From the NCBI GenBank assembly GCA_029582265.1, contig CM055828.1:620001-684000 (forward strand): DNA of 64,000 nt, read 5' to 3'. Within the stretch, counting starts at the first letter, position 1. The number at the start of each line of letters is the position of its first letter. The stretch is from Zoroaster sp. YZ-2022. Lineage: Eukaryota > Echinodermata > Asteroidea > Forcipulatida > Zoroasteridae. This document shows positions 10,199-20,174 of this stretch, piece after piece. A program made the translations under genes and the position numbers. Below the pieces are notes generated by a model that worked only from the letters and a program-made list of their open reading frames with translations, searched no databases and had not been told where the DNA came from.

Positions 10199-11434
10199 TG
10201 TTACAAATCTTACCCTTTGATTTTGATCAATATTAGCGCCCTCTATTTCACTCCTTTCACTATTAAATATTTTGCTTACGATGCAATTTCTAATCCTCTA
10301 ATTCCCAGGGATTGTTTCCCGGACCCTCGATTGTCCGCAATGAATATGCAATCCTTATATAAGGCCGCTACTTTTCCTCATGCATATCCAGCGCCAACGC
10401 AATGCACAATGCAACACCAGCGAGAGCCTTGTGTGCGTGCCATGCCTTCCCGCCACGTGGCTTGGAGCCGTCCTTTGGACTATTTTCTCCTACTTTCCTC
10501 GGAATCCACCCTACACACCGAACACGGTTCGTGGGTGTAGCACGGCCAAACAGTCACCGTGACTGACCCGCTCCGTCATAGGCCTTGGTCCGTGTGCCGT
10601 GCTCCCATGCGCAACTGCTGCTCCCCTCATGCAATAGCTTAGAACCTCAGTAAGCATTTCCCCCCTTGAACACGCCCTCCTTTCTAAGTTGTCACTCACT
10701 TTACTTTTATCAAATACATTTCCTTATATGGAACAAGGACCTGTTGTATAACCTGATTTTGCACACGCTTCTACCCTTAGACGCGGAAGGCAAGCTTCTC
10801 ATTGGCTAAGACGCTAAATTATAAACTAGGCTAATGTTTTATTTATTCCTAGGCCCCAGATTTCTATATAAACCCAGAGATTGCTTGATCTCGGGGAAGT
10901 GCGGTTCCGAATGATATTTGTGCGATTCGATCCAATCCGATCCATGACAGTGCGATATACCGAACTATGACAGTCCAGTGCCTCGTTCGTTGATCAACCA
11001 ATGATGCAATGCGTCGATATGACCATTGGTTCGCCTAGCTAGTGCGGTCTGATACACACCCAGACAACCCGTGTTGTCAAGCCCTATGGTCCCCGTCGTT
11101 GAGACTGACCAGCCGTCCGTCTCTCGGTGTAGCAGTGCCCGTACCGTATACCGAGTTGACAAGCCGCATGAATGAATGATGGTCCTACTGGTTGTATCCG
11201 ATCCCTTTATAGTCGGTACTCGTACACACCATTCGGAACTCGTATTACGTAAAGTACAAGACATAAGTCTAATTATTGAACTACGCTACCACTCTTTTTA
11301 TACATGTCATAAGTGCCCTTTTATTATTGTTGAGTAGAGAGAATGATAATAAACCAACCCCTATTGATATTGTCACAACAAAGTTTGTGTCCGCCCTTAT
11401 TATTTTGTTGACCTACAATAAAGGGAATGCAACA
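10199..11434 (+). repeat. Ty3/gypsy long terminal repeat (5' LTR)
   Basis: The block starts TGTTAC and ends GCAACA, the usual TG...CA LTR ends, and is directly followed by gag-like sequence. A nearly full-length inverted copy lies at 51720-52896, which fixes both ends. A TATA-type sequence (CTATATAAACC, about 10863) sits roughly two thirds into the LTR and a second (CTTATATAAGG) near 10355; the former fits an LTR promoter. The sequence after the LTR (TAGGTGGCTAAC) would be the primer-binding site, but I cannot assign a tRNA. No second LTR was found at the 3' side. Confidence 0.75.
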
Positions 11435-12073
11435 TAGGTGGCTAACTTGATCCATCCACCGTTGAGGGTTTCGACAAACTAGTCGCTGCTCTGGAAAGCC
11501 GGTTTGCCGAACGCCTCCCCCAGAACACTTGGCTTGTTATGTTCTAAAGCAAGAAATTTCTGTCCAAAGACAGCCTGACCGAGTATGTTGCAGACATACG
11601 CCGCCTAGTGATGCGAGGTTATCCCACAGCAGATGCTGGCACACGAGAAAGTATCGCCCCCCGTCACTTTCTCAAGGGGCTAGCTCCCTGACCAACAAAC
11701 TGTAGTGTCCATTGGAATGACAAACCCAAAGACATTAGAGGAGGCGAGGACGGCCGTAGAAAATGTTATGAGTTTGCGGGAAAGCGTGGCCCGGCTAAAA
11801 ATTCCCTCCGTGTCCATGCCGTCCACGCTGCAAACCAAGCCCCATCCTCCAAAGCCCCAGTACCAGAGACCGACTATGTTACTCAAAAACAAATGTCCCA
11901 GTTCACAGAAAATATCGACCGCCGACTAACCGGAATAGTTCGATTAATTAAAGACAAGCGTTCAACCGGCAGAAACAAAGCCCCTGATTCCAAAAATAAG
12001 AATGGTGCAGTCAAAGGCGACCAATGTAACCTGTTGTAACTGTGGCGAACTCGGCCACTTTGCCAACAGTTGA
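11435..12073 (+). pseudogene. gag: Gypsy gag with zinc knuckle, broken
   Basis: Recognisable pieces are EYVADIRRLVMRGYP and a following RESIAPRHFLKGLAP segment (11580-11690), then VGMTNPKTLEEAR-type sequence near 11710. At 12032-12073 there is a CCHC zinc knuckle, CxxC (12032, 12041) with His at 12056. Its last position is TGA where Cys would be TGT or TGC. The N-terminal half expected of a gypsy Gag is missing and at least two frame changes occur. The product would have bound retroelement RNA and built the particle. Confidence 0.6.
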
Positions 12074-12114
12074 CCCTAACACGCAGCGAAGAAAGAGCCG
12101 ACCGCTACCCAACC

Positions 12115-12380
12115 CCCACAAGCGGAAAACTAGAAGGGACCGTGCCGTCCGACCTGGCATCGGTCCAACCCTCACATGAACACTCCATTGCCCGAATGGG
12201 CAGGCAGCCATTTTCAGGCATGTCTGCATTTTTCCAAGTGCAAACTTATGGTTTGAACACCGAACTTTTAGTAGACACTGGTGACCATTATTTCCTCAGC
12301 GCTTTTCAGCATGATACCCGCCGAAAAGCGCCCTCAACTTTATGAACGCGTAAAACTGGAAACTGCGAACAATGAACTTA
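12115..12380 (+). pseudogene. Gypsy aspartic protease segment, degraded
   Basis: The plus strand contains LLVDTGDHYFLSAF at about 12262-12305, which keeps the DTG active-site triad of retroviral-type proteases and is followed by sequence of the type MIPAEKRPQLYERVKLETAN in a shifted frame. The segment precedes the reverse transcriptase in the expected order. It is cut by a SINE-derived insertion at about 12390-12460. Confidence 0.5.
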
Positions 12381-12839
12381 TTGAATTGATTTAATTTTGC
12401 CCTACACCGAGATGTGTATAGCACTGTATACTCAGTGCTTTCCGAGTGTCTGTAGAAAAAAAAATCATGGACATTAGTATTGGCGAACAACAATTCCAGT
12501 GGGACGCGTTTGAAGGAACTCGGCTACGACTTTTGTATTTCTTTGACTGGATACTTGAGGCACGGCGCGGCATACGTATTGCTGGCACTTGGGTGCAGTG
12601 ATCAAGGGTTCATCCATGTGTACTGCCAATTTCATTGAAAGAAACCGCGAAACAGATCATCTCTATCGAGCGATGCGCGTATGCAGGCTACATGCATGCA
12701 AACCTTCATCCTCAGTCGCGCCCAACGCTTCCAACCCCGTGATGTCCCCGGAAAATAGTCCGAGAACCTCGACAAACTCTATGAGAGGAGTTGTAAAAAT
12801 CTCTCCTCTAATCAACAAAAATCAGTGGCGGAACTTTTG

Positions 12840-13880
12840 TCAAGGCATGTGAACACTTTCGCCAAGTCCGCTGAGGACTTGGGCCGAACAGCAATAGTGG
12901 AGCACGCTATTGACACTGGTGACACTCGCCCAGACGCCCCCCAAAAGCATTTCAGGGCGAGGAAGAGAAAATACTGGAAATCCAATTGAAGGCAGGGGTG
13001 ATACAAGAATCAACATCCCCCTGGGCTTCACCAATGGTTTTTGTGCGAAAAAAGACGGCACGACACGCCCATGTGTCGACTACCTAAAGATTGCCTCAGT
13101 GGAGCCAAGATTTTCAGCACACTTGATCTGCCGTCCGGCTACTGGCAGATTAAGATGAAAGAGGAAGACCGTCATAAAACCGCGTTCGTGACCCGTAGTG
13201 GCCTATACGAATACATCACTATGCCATTTGGACTATGTAACGCACCGAGCACGTTCAAGCGTTGCGTGGAACTTGTACTTAAAGGGTTACAATGGAAAAC
13301 CTTGCTGATATATCTTGATGACGTCATCATCATATCCTCAACATTTCAAGAACACATACAGCGTCTTGAAGAAGTTTTGAAACGGCTCGGAAACGCCGGG
13401 CTGAAACTAAACCAAGCAAGTGTGAGCCTTCCGTGAGGAAGTTCTCTTTCTGGGTCACACCATAACCCAGGATTGTGTTAAACCAGATCCCAGCAAGGTT
13501 GCTGCAGTTCAAGACTGGCCGACACCAAAGAATATCACTGATGTACGCTTGTTTCTTGGACTTTGTTCTTACTATCGTTGATTTATAGCGAAGTTCTCGA
13601 CGATAGCCAGTCCCTTAAATCGTCTGTTAGAGGCCGGACAGATATTTAAGTGGACCCCTGACTGTCAAACCGCGTTTGAAACATTGAAAGCCGCACTGAT
13701 AGGTGATGAACTGATGTCGTACCCCAATAACGACGGACTTTTCATTATCGATACTGATGTATCCGATACCGGTATCGGCGCCACCCCTGTCACAAAAGTT
13801 CAGTGGTGCGAACGAACACAGAAAGAAGAAGAGTGACCGATAGCGTATGCTAGCCGGTCGATGACCAAACCTCAACGACG
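12840..13880 (+). pseudogene. pol: Gypsy reverse transcriptase and RNase H, broken
   Basis: The best open part is 13041-13436, with FSTLDLPSGYWQIKM, TMPFGLCNAPSTF and the catalytic YLDDVI (about 13310-13327). Upstream, in another frame, lies the fingers segment with GVIQESTSPWASPMVFV (about 12990-13040). Downstream come VLFLGHTITQDCVKPDP, LFLGLCSYYR with a stop in place of the next residue, and the RNase H core IIDTDVSDTGIGA (about 13744-13785). This is standard Ty3/gypsy pol, replicating element RNA into DNA. At least three frameshifts and several stops make it inactive. Confidence 0.75.
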
Positions 13881-13959
13881 ATACTGAAAAATTATTTAAG
13901 CTTACATTGATGATAACCAAAGAAACTGGGACATCCATCTCCTTCTTCTAACATCAGCA

Positions 13960-14320
13960 TATAGAAGTTGCCAGCATGAGACGATTGGTTACTCACCGAA
14001 TATGCTTATGCTTGGTCGTGAGACTCACGTGCCCATCGACCTGGTGGCCCACCCAAAAATGAAGTCCCAAATGAGTGTGAGTACGTCATTGCACTCAAAG
14101 AGAGGATGACGAAGGTCCATCATATAGTCCGTGAACACCTTGGTCAAGCCAGTCCACGACACAAGACACCACGACACAAGGGACCACGACACAAGAATTT
14201 CACATCACAACTACGCAGTTGGTGATCTTGTGTATTTTATGGATAGCACCAAGATGCCGGGTCTTTCCCCAAAACTGAAAAAAGGTTAAATGGATAGGAC
14301 CTTAGTAGACGTAAGGGTCT
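13960..14320 (+). pseudogene. Gypsy integrase C-terminal remnant
   Basis: Pieces of a gypsy integrase tail: a segment reading GYSPNMLMLGRETHVPIDLV (about 13988-14047) and HNYAVGDLVYFMDSTKMPG then SPKLKK (about 14205-14285). The zinc-binding head and catalytic core are absent, so an internal deletion of several hundred codons has joined the end of RNase H to this tail. Confidence 0.6.
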
Positions 14321-14772
14321 GATTGGTCACTTAATATGCAAATTTATGCAAAAAGGGAGGGGCCTAAGATAACGAGGGTATTGTGTGTCCTCAAAAAATT
14401 AATCCTTAAAGGAACACTGAAATAAAGGGCAATATTGGTCTTAATAAATGTGTTTGTATAATAGAATAAAACAATGTGTATCTTTTCCTCCAATTGTAGT
14501 TCGTTCTGTTAATTTTTAAGAGTTTTCTTCCACTTCGCGAGCCCCCCACTTTTGTCACTCGAAAATCGCCATTGAATGATGTAATGCATCACGTGATTCG
14601 TGACGTCGCGTAGAGAATTCTATGACCAAGCCGGCCGGATGTTTATGTGTGCGTTTTGTTGTTCTGTGCGTGTTCCGTGCCAGCTGATGATACGTGACGA
14701 ACTAACTTCGACTTTATTTTCAGTATATTTTTCTCGAATTTCTTATACATTACCCTGAATTTCCCATACATT

Positions 14773-15089
14773 ATGCCGACAAGATGTATCGTGGCAGGTT
14801 GTAGCAATACCCATGGCGACGGTGTAAAGCTCCACAGGTTCCCCAAAGCCGAAGCACTCCGGAAAATCTTGTCCGTGAAAGTGCGGTTGACGACTGAGCG
14901 AAATGGCTCGGGCCGCGACTCCAGCCACCGTGATCTGCAGTGATCATTTACTGCCGATGACTACGAAACAAGCCTTCACGGAGAATTCGGGATGTCAAAA
15001 GAACCCAAGCTAAAGACAACTGCGATTCCAACGAAAATAAAGAAGCCAGTTTGTCCTGCCAACGACAAGCCAAAGCGACGAAGCGGTAG
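14773..15089 (+). pseudogene. THAP zinc-finger exon of the Kolobok-type transposase, frameshifted
   Basis: ATG 14773 starts MPTRCIVAGCSN, the classic THAP opening with the first two zinc ligands (Cys 5 and Cys 10). The Pro-containing LHRFPK segment follows. The second ligand pair, CSDH in ATPATVICSDH, is at about 14920-14947, but in the next frame. Reading then returns to the first frame for FTADDYETSLHGEFG and a basic tail, and the exon ends at an AG|GTGAGT donor (15089/15090). Thus two opposite one-base shifts bracket the middle of the domain. THAP domains bind DNA, here presumably the transposon ends. Downstream exons were not recognised. Confidence 0.65.
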
Positions 15090-16311
15090 GTGAGTCACAC
15101 GGGTTTTGTATTGTACAGCGCGCCGCCATGTTGGGTTTCGGACAACAACAATACGGCGTAGGCCTAGTACTAGTAGTGACGGTACATGAACACTGCATTA
15201 TAATTTTCCCAATGATACAGTTATAAAAAACAAGTTAAATAATACAAGTCTACAAAGATGAGGAAAAAAAACAGATTTAAAAACACCGAGTTCATAAATG
15301 TAAAAAATTTACAATGAAAAGTTAAACTATTTTATCCCTAACTTCATAAAAAAAATTGACCAGGGTGTTGCTCATTTTAAGTAGATGTTAAATATGTTTC
15401 AGGTTGTCTGCAGTCTTAAATAAACATGTAATCCTACCTCAAATGTTATGAGACAAACCTCATATTGCCTGCAACCTCAATATTGGCAATAAGCGGCTTG
15501 TAATTGTTATATTAGGAGTGAGAGCATTGTCTATGCCAAACTAAATCAAGACAGTCAGCTCAACAAAGTATTTTTGTAAGTTTTAAAGAAGTACACATAT
15601 CAGGAATGAGGCTTGTTACAGCACACCAAACTGGGATCTGGAAGCACATTTATTGCTCGACAAATTAAGATAAGTCCATGAACATATAACTGGTTTGTCT
15701 TCAGAAAGACCGAGACCGAACCCACTGTAAATTAAGGTAGTTGCAGACATGGTTTGGAGGGGTTCGACCCCCCCCCCCCCCACCAAAACATTTTCTAAAC
15801 AATTATAGTAAAAGAGAAGAAAAATGACAAGTCACATACCAGTCACCCCCCTGCAAAAACTCATGGATCCGCCCGAGTTGACAATATTGTTGTCTCCAAG
15901 TGTACATACATGTATGAAACAGTGATATGCTTCATATAAATTTTTAGTAGAGCCTACATTATGTCCCCATTCTCAATTGCTTATGAAACGAAATAAAATT
16001 ACCTTTGTTTTATACATTTTTACACAAAAAGGCGAAGTAGTCCAGTTAACATTCATGTGTATTTAAATGCCAATAAAAAGTAATTTGTTGTTTATACTGG
16101 CCATTATGTACAAACGATTATAATGCATTCAATGGGCTTTGATTTTAACTTTACTCCATAAATAAAAGGTAAAATATGGAATTATCTGTTGGTATGATTT
16201 TTTTTAAATTTTTTTTAAAAATTATATGAGTAATGTGAATATCAAAATAAAGTCTAAATATTTAAACCTTATACAGGAGTGGCAGTTATTTTGCATACAG
16301 TTTAAATCTCT
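15090..16311. other. Interior of the Kolobok-type element, no further exon recognised
   Basis: AT-rich sequence between the THAP exon and the end of the convergent gene. It includes a poly-C tract (about 15766-15782). No transposase catalytic segment was recognised on either strand. Confidence 0.35.
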
Positions 16312-17655
16312 TGAAAACCCTTGTATTGATCAGAGGGATATTCAGCACGGATCTTTGCGACAGCACAAGAAGGCAAAGGTACACGTACACTCCTTCCCAA
16401 AAATCCCCAACACCATCTTGCCATCTGACGATAGGCTGTGTGCCTGTACTTCCTGTATGGAAACAAACAAAATTAACAAATCAAGTTTTAAGCAGATTTC
16501 ACAAAAGGGGATTGGAAGGCAGGAAGGATTTCAGCATAGCAAAAATTTGGATTGAAAATGTTTTGCGCACCATGAATGCTGATTTTTGAGTGGCAAATTG
16601 TGATTTTTAGTTTTGAATGATACATTTAGTGTTGTATTTGCTATGCGATACAAAGGAAATCTAAAACTGGAAGGGACCAGTTGCTTTATCTTTATCTAGC
16701 GACAAAAAAAAAAAAGTATTTGTTTAACAAATTTCATACTTGAATTTGTTATGACTTTCACATTGTTGGAATTTATTTCTTACTGGTTTTCGTGGCATCT
16801 TGCCTTGCATTTCCATACTGCTGACGATATTGATAGTACTTAGTAGGCAGTGTCCAGGACCCATCTGTCGAGGCATACTGTACTGAACCCAGGATGCTCA
16901 GTTATGCAGTTAAGGGAAGCCTCGTCTACGTCATACTCGTCCATTTTCTGCACAACTTGTTGGATCTCCTTGCAACAAACAGACTCCCTCACAATTGGCA
17001 TTTGCAAACAACAATCGCAAGAACACCTGAATAAGAATAATAATGCAAAAATAGATTATATAAGCCCCATTTTATACATGATTATATAAATTGAATTACA
17101 TGCATAATTTAAGTACCAATATTAAAGTAATTTCGTCAAGCATTTTGCTGGCAAAAAGAAAATGTCATTATCATTCATTGTCCATTGATTGAATCTGACA
17201 TGTAACGTTACAGATGCCGGATTACACGTTTTTTAGGTGCAATCAATGCCTATATAACCGTCTATTCCCGACACGTTCTTGTTTGTTTCACAACAACGTT
17301 AGTTATTTCCCTTTTATAAAGATTCCATTAGTCAAAAAATACAGCAAGGCGATGTTATGTTGTTTCCAAGTAAATAATATATTCCAATATGTTGAGGGAA
17401 TTTGTCTAACATGATTGAAATGCTCACCAATTTTATGTTGCCGAGTCTTCCGTCCTCGTCGTTATGCACACCGGGAATTTCACCGCCGTCACTGTCGCTG
17501 CTGTCGGCCTCTGGCTCGTACATATAAGGTTCTATAACCCCTTCTTCGTTTACGTGCTGATCTTCTGAGTCAGTAAATTCCTCCTCCGAAAATTCAGCAT
17601 CAAATTCACTTTCTGACGACGACATTTCTAAACCATTTTCCAGTATTTTCGGCAA
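16312..17655 (-). pseudogene. P2X7 ballast-like zinc domain gene inside the Kolobok-type element, three exons
   Basis: Exon 1 (17655 to about 17431) encodes an acidic Ser-rich head (MSSSESEFDAEFSEEEFTD), then PYMYEPEADSSDSD and EDGRLGN, and ends at a GTGAGC donor. Exon 2 (17026 to 16804) begins with CSCDCC, then SVCCKEI, CITEHPGF and CLDRWVLDTAY. Exon 3 (16452 to 16312) has YRQMARWCWGFLGR, then LPSCAVAKIRAEYP and YKGFQ before a TAA. The Cys pattern and the end (PSC, then IR, acidic-x-P, and Y-x-GF) match the intracellular zinc-coordinating ballast domain at the C-terminus of P2X7 receptors. No channel part is present. Exon 2 ends at a GC donor (AG|GCAAG). A one-base loss breaks exon 2 near 16860, and the exon 1/2 junction is one base out of phase, so this copy looks dead. 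Confidence 0.65.
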
Positions 17656-17961
17656 GAATCAACACACGACGCACACTTCCGCTGCGTGCATGCGATGCTA
17701 GCGTCCCACGCAACAAGCTTAGCCTAGCCGGCCAAGCGCGAAGCCTACATTCTCTTCGTGACGTCATAGCTACAGACGTGAGTCATGGTGCAAAATTACC
17801 CCTTTTCGGGGCGGGGTTATCGGCGTCGACCTACACTTCGTAAAAGCTTAAAATTATAAAAACCGCGCTAAACATTGATAATTTATATGTTTATTATCAG
17901 TCAAAATACCATAGTTTACAATATCCGTGGCTTTTAAAGCTCTATTTCAGTGTTCCTTTAA

Positions 17962-18224
17962 GATAAAGAAGGTGTGTCCATACAAGGTTAGTCATTAAGA
18001 TAAAGAGGGTATTGTGTGTCCTCAAAAAGTTAAGCTGTAAACGATAAGGGTAATGGGTATCTCAATCAAGTGAATGATTAATGTAAAGAGGGTATTGTGT
18101 GTCCCCCAAAACGTTAAAGGTACACACCGCCCTAAAAGTGCAAAAAATGGGATTGATAGAATGATAGATAATGTCCAAAAAACAACAATAAGATCAAATG
18201 TCACGTATACGCATTTCCAGTAGT
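17962..18224. repeat. Flank with short dispersed GGGTATTGTGTGTCC repeats
   Basis: The motif AGGGTATTGTGTGTCC occurs at about 14380 on the left of the Kolobok-type element and twice on the right (about 18006 and 18087), each with related sequence around it. The Kolobok-type insertion therefore landed inside an older short tandem repeat of about 80 bases. Confidence 0.5.
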
Positions 18225-18439
18225 CTACACGACCGTGAAACCTGTACGGCAATTGCAGATTGTATTTAGACTGGTACCTCTGCATTGCACACCGTTGTGA
18301 TTGTTACAAGAGGAACAAGTTTCCAGTCTGTACATTTTGTATCCGTTGTAAACACACGAACGATCACAGAATTCCTGGATTTGATTGCAACCAGATGCAC
18401 GTCGACGTCCAAGATCATCCAAACAAGTGAGGAAAATGC
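18225..18439 (-). pseudogene. Cys-rich exon, cut at its 5' side by the 10-kb transposon
   Basis: On the minus strand an open frame runs from the transposon boundary to a TAG at 18225-18227. It contains ten cysteines in about 65 residues, with QEFCDRSCVYNGYKMY, ETCSSCNN and ICNCRTGF, a spacing like small secreted disulphide-rich or EGF-like domains. If the transposon (18440-28601) and one copy of its 9-bp duplication are removed, the frame continues into 28611-28640 as a hydrophobic stretch (LIQGLSSLISIFLTCLDD), which resembles a signal peptide. Beyond that the CR1 tail begins, so no ATG is visible. The identity of the domain is unknown. Confidence 0.35.
18431..18439. repeat. 9-bp target site duplication, left
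   Basis: GGAAAATGC immediately before the left end (GGGTTGTTC) of the integrase transposon. The identical 9 bases follow the right end at 28602-28610. Confidence 0.85.
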
Positions 18440-19147
18440 GGGTTGTTCTTAAACCCCCTCGACCCCCACGACCCACGACCCCTCGATCCCACAACGTACG
18501 CTCATATAAACGAAGCACACGTACTCGCGGAATTCACTACCCACCAGTGCAGTACGAATGTATGTATGTATTTCGCAATGCCCATGCGCAAGCATGTCGC
18601 ATGGCTGGCCGGCCTGCGCCAGAATCAAATTGTATCCCAAATGGGAACCTGTTTTCGGCCCGAGTTCGAAAATGGCTAGCTCGCTAGCCTGTTGCGCCGT
18701 TTGCTGCATGACGACCTGTCGTCGCGAAATCAACGAATTTATAATGTTGCCACAAGCCAAATTATACCATTCCATAGTAGATAATTTCATATTCTATCAA
18801 AAAAATTGCATACTTATGTCGGATTTTTGCTAGTTGGATGAGGGCGCAATTTTTGGCAACGTTTTTCCTACAACTCATTACGGTCGTAGAAGGATATCGC
18901 TTCCATGACGGCCGCATGGCTTTCCGGCATCCTGATTGGTCAATAAGCATTACATCACAAACTGGCATGCGCGCACAGCCCCGAATGTACATTTTACTTG
19001 ATGGACGTGGAAACAAATCCCAACTATTTTGTCTGTCAACATTTTTAGCAAAACATAATTATTTCTCATTTAATTATGGAATTCCATTACTGCCATTTAA
19101 ACGGCGCATGTATGGCGTGACTGGTTTGGTCCCTAGCCGTTTGCGCC

Positions 19148-19487
19148 GTCAACGGCGCATAGTCGCGTCGTGCCGTCGCATAGTCGCGTCGTGCCGTCGC
19201 ATTGTCGCGTCGTGCCGTCGCGTCGTGCCGTCGCATAGTTTTGTACTGCTTGTATAGGGCCGTCGCATTGTCGCGTCGTGCCGTCGCATTGTCGCGTCGT
19301 GCCGTCGCATAGTCGCGTCGTGCCGTCGCATTGTCGCGTCGTGCCGTCGCACAGTCGCGTCGTGCCGTCGCATTGTCGCATTGTCGCCCGTGTTGATTGA
19401 TGGTCCTTAGCCGCTTACGCCGTCAACGGCGCATAGTCGCGTCGTGCCGTCGCATAGTCGCGTCGTGCCGTCGCATTGTCGCCCCCG
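19148..19487 (+). repeat. 21-bp minisatellite in the left inverted end
   Basis: A unit of 21 bases (core CGTCGTGCCGTCGCA, with variants ending ATAGTCG or TTGTCG) is repeated about a dozen times. It is interrupted at 19235-19262 by TTTTGTACTGCTTGTATAGG and at about 19385-19435 by a segment containing GCCGTCAACGGCGC. The same units and the same interruptions occur inverted at 27655-28136. Frames translated across it are artefacts. Confidence 0.85.
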
Positions 19488-20174
19488 TACCAGTTTGACT
19501 GAATTATCCAGTGTTTGCCAATTGGTGGCGCTTTTTTTTATCACGCCGCTGCAGCTTGTTTTTTAAGCTCTGTTTACACTGCTTTTGGTATTCTATCTGA
19601 AAAGAAGTAGAATTACCCTTGTGGTTTTAGGTTACACCCTTCCTCCAAGGTTACACTGGGTGCCGGAAGAAGATGGAATTAGCTTCAGATTATACATTAT
19701 TGAATCCTTCTTTGAGTTGCCAAGTGGACAGCAGTATCCTTTTTCAGGTTTTGAATAATAATTTCTCATATCCATGATATTGATATTACCAATGTTCAAT
19801 AATTTAATGTTATGTAAGCATGTTGTTAGATTAATTAGAAGTTAACACTTACAACCATCTTTTCTTCTGGACCTCACGTTAAGCACATTGGTGCGGTCCT
19901 ACTAATTGGTGACACTAGCCGACATCTACCGACAACTTTTAAAACCCACCGACTACTCATTCTAAATGTTTATTGCCACTTGAACTTGGTTAGAATTATT
20001 AATAGTGAATAATATCTAGACTAGTAGAAGTCCTAGGCCTAGGTCGAGGAACCTTACACAGTTGCTTTTTTCCGTAATGCAGAGAAATATGTAATTTGAG
20101 TAACAGAATTTTATTTTAGGACCAATTTATTGCATACTGCTTGAATTGTTGACTTACATGTAATGTTCTGTCAG

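Larger units (their letters stand above)
10199..14320 (+). mobile_element. Degenerate Ty3/gypsy LTR retrotransposon, 3' LTR absent
   Basis: The order LTR, gag with zinc knuckle, protease, reverse transcriptase, RNase H and the integrase C-terminal part is that of Ty3/gypsy. All parts are on the plus strand but spread over three frames with many stops. The integrase catalytic core is deleted: RNase H sequence ends near 13880 and the next recognisable piece (about 13965) is already the integrase end. The start of gag is also missing. A SINE tail has inserted in the protease region (about 12390-12460). The 3' end fades out before the Kolobok-type element at 14410. Confidence 0.75.
14410..17957 (+). 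mobile_element. Kolobok-type DNA transposon (TTAA target duplication), 3548 bp
   Basis: The element is bounded by TTAA at 14406-14409 and 17958-17961. Its ends are perfect 15-base inverted repeats, AGGAACACTGAAATA at 14410-14424 and the reverse complement at 17943-17957. A TTAA duplication plus a THAP zinc-finger gene inside is the signature of the Kolobok superfamily; piggyBac also uses TTAA but has no THAP domain. Two genes are seen: a THAP exon on plus (14773-15089) and a P2X7-ballast-like gene on minus (17655 to 16312). I could not find the rest of a Kolobok transposase, so this copy is probably non-autonomous. Confidence 0.75.

Noticed and set aside
16226..16589. Plus-strand frames of 92-109 codons in the Kolobok-type element
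   Set aside because: They are antisense shadows of exon 3 of the P2X7-like gene, which has the recognisable residues.
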